DNA of 7,694 nt from CAYWNK01 sp047639615 (GTDB lineage: Bacteria > Planctomycetota > UBA1135 > GCA-002686595). The stretch covers positions 1-7,694 of the forward strand of contig JBLIOL010000273.1 in assembly GCA_047639615.1 (NCBI GenBank), in the 5' to 3' direction. Under the pieces are notes generated by a model. It saw only the letters and a list, made by a program, of their open reading frames with translations. It had not been told where the DNA came from and searched no databases. Shown one piece after another: positions 5,940-7,694 of the stretch. Every line of letters begins with the position of its first letter. Position 1 is the stretch's first letter. Both the position numbers and the translations under genes were made by a program.

Positions 5940-6968
5940 ATGGCCATCATTCCGATGCGCGTCATGCTGGACCACGCTGCCGAGAACGGCTACGGCGTGG
6001 GCGCTTTTAACGTCAACAACATGGAGCAGATCCAGTCCATCATGATGGCGGCCAGGGAGACCGAGTCGCCGGTCATCGTGCAGGCATCGCGCGGTGCGCG
6101 CGCCTACTCCGAGGACAACTACCTGCGGCACCTGATGCTGGCTGCGGCTGAGCTGAACCCCTCGGTTCCCATGGCCATGCACCTGGATCACGGCAACTCG
6201 CCAGCCGCGTGCCGGAGCGCCGTGGAAATGGGCTTCACCTCCGTAATGATGGATGGCAGCCTCGAAGAGGACGGCAAGACACCGGCCTCCTGGGACTACA
6301 ACGTGCGCGTGACTAAAGAGGTGGTGGACTTCGCCCACGCTAACGGCGTCACCGTCGAAGCTGAACTTGGTTGCCTGGGCGGCATCGAGGACGGTCAGGG
6401 CGCAGGCCTCTCCGAGGAGGAAGCCCAGGAGCACCTGACCGACCCCCAGGAAGCGGGCGACTTCGTGGATGCGACCGGTTGTGATGCCTTGGCCGTAGCC
6501 ATCGGCACTAGCCACGGTGCTTACAAGTTCAAGAAGAAGCCCACTGGCCAGGTTCTGCGCATGGATGTGATCCGCGAGATCCACCAGCGCATGCCCAACT
6601 GCCACATGGTCATGCACGGCAGCTCCAGCGTCCCCGAGGAGCTGATCAACATCATCAACGAGTTCGGTGGCGAGATGCCCGAAACCTACGGCGTTCCCGT
6701 CGAGGACATTCAGGAAGGCATCAAGCACGGCGTGCGCAAGATCAACGTGGACACGGACAATCGTCTGGCGATCACCGGTGCTATTCGTCGCCTGCTGCAA
6801 GAGCAGCCCGGCAAGTTCGACCCGCGCGACTACCTTAAGCCCGCTCGCGTGGCCATGAAGGAAGTGGTCGCGGCGCGCATGATCTCCTTCGGTCAGGCTG
6901 GCCAGGCCAGTGGCGTGCAGATGCGCAGCCTTGAGGACATGAAGTCCTACTACCTGGCCAAGGCCTAG
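5940..6968 (+). CDS. fba: Class II fructose-bisphosphate aldolase, Calvin-cycle subtype
   Basis: This 342-residue cytoplasmic enzyme reversibly cleaves fructose 1,6-bisphosphate into glyceraldehyde 3-phosphate and dihydroxyacetone phosphate, serving glycolysis, gluconeogenesis or, in autotrophs, the Calvin cycle. Family landmarks are complete: GAFNVNNMEQ (21-30), QASRGARAY (48-56), HLDHGNS (81-87) with catalytic D83 and zinc ligand H84, VEAELGCLGG (139-148), GTSHGAYKF (189-197) with zinc ligand H192, VMHGSSSVP (224-232) with zinc ligand H226, and phosphate-binding NVDTDNR (269-275). The QASRGAR segment and the C-terminal FGQAGQAS resemble the Calvin-cycle subtype (proteobacterial CbbA-like) rather than E. 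coli FbaA; length is close to that subtype. The frame is open upstream from 5868, but ATG 5940 was chosen because the family begins at MAxxxxRxxLDHA and GAGAG lies 7 bases before it. No RuBisCO or phosphoribulokinase gene is in the window, so the subtype name alone is not evidence of carbon fixation. The stop TAG is at 6966-6968. Confidence 0.96.
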   Translation: MAIIPMRVMLDHAAENGYGVGAFNVNNMEQIQSIMMAARETESPVIVQASRGARAYSEDNYLRHLMLAAAELNPSVPMAMHLDHGNSPAACRSAVEMGFTSVMMDGSLEEDGKTPASWDYNVRVTKEVVDFAHANGVTVEAELGCLGGIEDGQGAGLSEEEAQEHLTDPQEAGDFVDATGCDALAVAIGTSHGAYKFKKKPTGQVLRMDVIREIHQRMPNCHMVMHGSSSVPEELINIINEFGGEMPETYGVPVEDIQEGIKHGVRKINVDTDNRLAITGAIRRLLQEQPGKFDPRDYLKPARVAMKEVVAARMISFGQAGQASGVQMRSLEDMKSYYLAKA

Positions 6969-6978
6969 GCCGCGTGAA

Positions 6979-7522
6979 CTACTGCTCGAGGGCCGGCATG
7001 CTGGCCGTGTCCCTCGGGTAGGTGCTGCTCGCTGTACGTGCGGCTTCGAGCACGGTCTCGGCCGCTGCCTCCTGACCGTCGGCGCGCAAGCACTTGGCCA
7101 GGGTGATGCGGTTCTCCTTGCTGGGGCGAGCATCCACCGCACGCCTCGCCAAGGCGATGGCCTGCTCGAGGCTTGAGTCCGGACGGCTGCGCGCCATGAC
7201 GCGCGCGATCCAGGGCAGGCTCTCCAGGCGCAGGTTGAACACAGCGAGGGTGGCTCGGGCCCGTGGGCTCGGCCGGGTCGCGCTCGAGCACTTGCTCGGC
7301 CACCTCGATCGTCTGCCGGGCGTGATCGCTGCTCGTGGTCATGGGCTGCAGGTGCGTGCTGGAGCCTAGAGCCCAGGCGAATTGGGCACGTGCCTCGACG
7401 CTGGATTCATCCAGTTCCTCGGCGCGCTGGGCGTAGGCCAGGGCGCTAGCAGCCCGCTTAAAAGACAGCGACTTGTCGCTCGGCTCCCACGAAGCGCCTG
7501 GCTGCGTTGCCAGAACCCCCAA
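6979..7522 (-). pseudogene. TPR-repeat protein gene with a one-base frameshift
   Basis: Two adjacent minus-strand frames together read as one tetratricopeptide-type protein of about 180 residues. The first frame has helices such as ALAYAQRAEELDESSVEARA and TIEVAEQVLERDPAEPT. At the GGGCCC at 7257-7262 the frame is lost: dropping one G after the ACG codon (7264-7262) continues smoothly as ARATLAVFNLRLESLPWIAR, then LEQAIALARRAVDARPS, ITLAKCLRADGQEAAAETVL and a TAG at 6981-6979. Without the shift the first frame runs on into low-complexity residues. The start is unclear: TTG 7522 is the first usable codon near recognisable sequence, although the frame is open to an ATG at 7666. The upstream sequence to 7666 does not look like coding sequence and there is no clear signal peptide, so the gene may also be truncated at its 5' end. 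TPR proteins bind other proteins; no specific role can be given. A sequencing error would restore an intact gene. It converges on the aldolase with a 10-base gap. Confidence 0.65.
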
Positions 7523-7584
7523 ATGGCCACGACTATGGGGGGGACCTGTCGCCTTGCCAGACGATCCGTGGAAACCAATCGCTG

Positions 7585-7606
7585 GGCCGCTGTTTTTTAA
7601 GCGGCC
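7585..7606 (-). terminator. Perfect 7-bp hairpin just after a stop codon, terminator-like without a U tract
   Basis: GGCCGCT (7585-7591) and AGCGGCC (7600-7606) are exact inverted repeats around an 8-base AT-rich loop, extendable by a G-T pair. On the minus strand the stem starts 2 bases after the TAG at 7611-7609 that closes the right-edge frame, as expected of a terminator. No run of T follows on either strand, so a standard intrinsic terminator is not shown; it could work with Rho, protect the 3' end, or be chance. Confidence 0.35.
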
Positions 7607-7608
7607 TG

Positions 7609-7692
7609 CTAGCGGCGGCGGCGTTGCGCACCTTTTTTTCGCGATTTGCGAAGAGAGCCAAGCCATCGGATTCGGCGCGCGAGGCCAGGAAT
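7609..7692 (-). CDS. Possible C-terminus of a basic protein, cut by the right edge
   Basis: A minus-strand frame enters from the right edge and ends at TAG 7611-7609 after 27 residues. Its tail is strongly basic (SLRKSRKKGAQRRRR), a composition common at real C-termini of membrane or nucleic-acid-associated proteins, and a hairpin follows the stop within 2 bases. The stretch is too short to identify a family or to be sure it is coding; the overlapping frame of the TPR pseudogene is also open here and is the competing reading. Confidence 0.33.
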   Translation of the reverse strand: MPGLARRIRWLGSLRKSRKKGAQRRRR

Positions 7693-7694
7693 GC

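Noticed and set aside
6991..7006. Near-palindrome GGCCGGCATGCTGGCC as terminator between the aldolase and the TPR gene
   Set aside because: One mismatched pair, no T run after it on either strand, and it lies inside the TPR coding end.
5937..7142. Long minus-strand open frame (401 codons) across the aldolase gene
   Set aside because: It is antisense to a fully conserved enzyme and has a repetitive His/Val/Gly composition produced by GC-biased codons on the other strand.
7633..7652. T7 run followed by the TTCGC/GCGAA hairpin as an intrinsic terminator
   Set aside because: On the plus strand the T run comes before the stem, and on the minus strand the tract is A; the order is wrong for termination on either strand.

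Overview
The window is GC-rich, almost fully coding bacterial chromosome. Gram-negative cell architecture is suggested by a lipoprotein signal, a twin-arginine export signal and genes for extracytoplasmic proteins. The combination of a VTC-type polymerase, a DUF4956 membrane protein, a CotH-like kinase and twin-arginine exported proteins of unknown function would fit a planctomycete or a related deep-branching lineage. This is an inference from gene content only; no rRNA or other marker is present. No tRNA, rRNA, CRISPR array or insertion sequence was seen.

Layout. Positions 3-500 (+) hold the C-terminal part of an unrecognised gene cut by the left edge. It ends tail-to-tail, with a 4-base overlap, against a long leftward block from 5728 down to 497 (-). 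In transcription order the block encodes a small lipoprotein with a jelly-roll-like domain (5728-5135), a VTC/CYTH-type triphosphate-tunnel polymerase (5135-4422), a four-helix DUF4956 membrane protein (4422-3706), a CotH-family kinase-like protein anchored or secreted by its N-terminus (3703-2048), and a twin-arginine exported helical protein with an internal duplication (2029-497). The first four genes are joined by a TGATG overlap, a TAATG overlap and a 2-base gap, and the fifth follows after 18 bases, so the block is almost certainly one operon.

A divergent intergenic region (5729-5939) separates the operon from a complete class II fructose-bisphosphate aldolase of the Calvin-cycle subtype (5940-6968, +). 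Beyond it, on the minus strand, is a TPR-repeat gene broken by a one-base frameshift (6979 to about 7522). At the right edge there is a possible short basic C-terminus of a further gene (7694-7609, -), followed directly by a 7-bp perfect hairpin.

The most interesting element is the operon. A cytoplasmic tunnel polymerase, a polytopic membrane protein and several exported proteins, including an atypical kinase, are translationally coupled. This suggests a membrane-spanning machine that makes or uses a phosphate-rich polymer and acts at the cell surface. VTC, DUF4956 and CotH genes are known to be neighbours in bacterial genomes, but to my knowledge the function of the set is not established. 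The lipoprotein and the twin-arginine protein look like additional members here.
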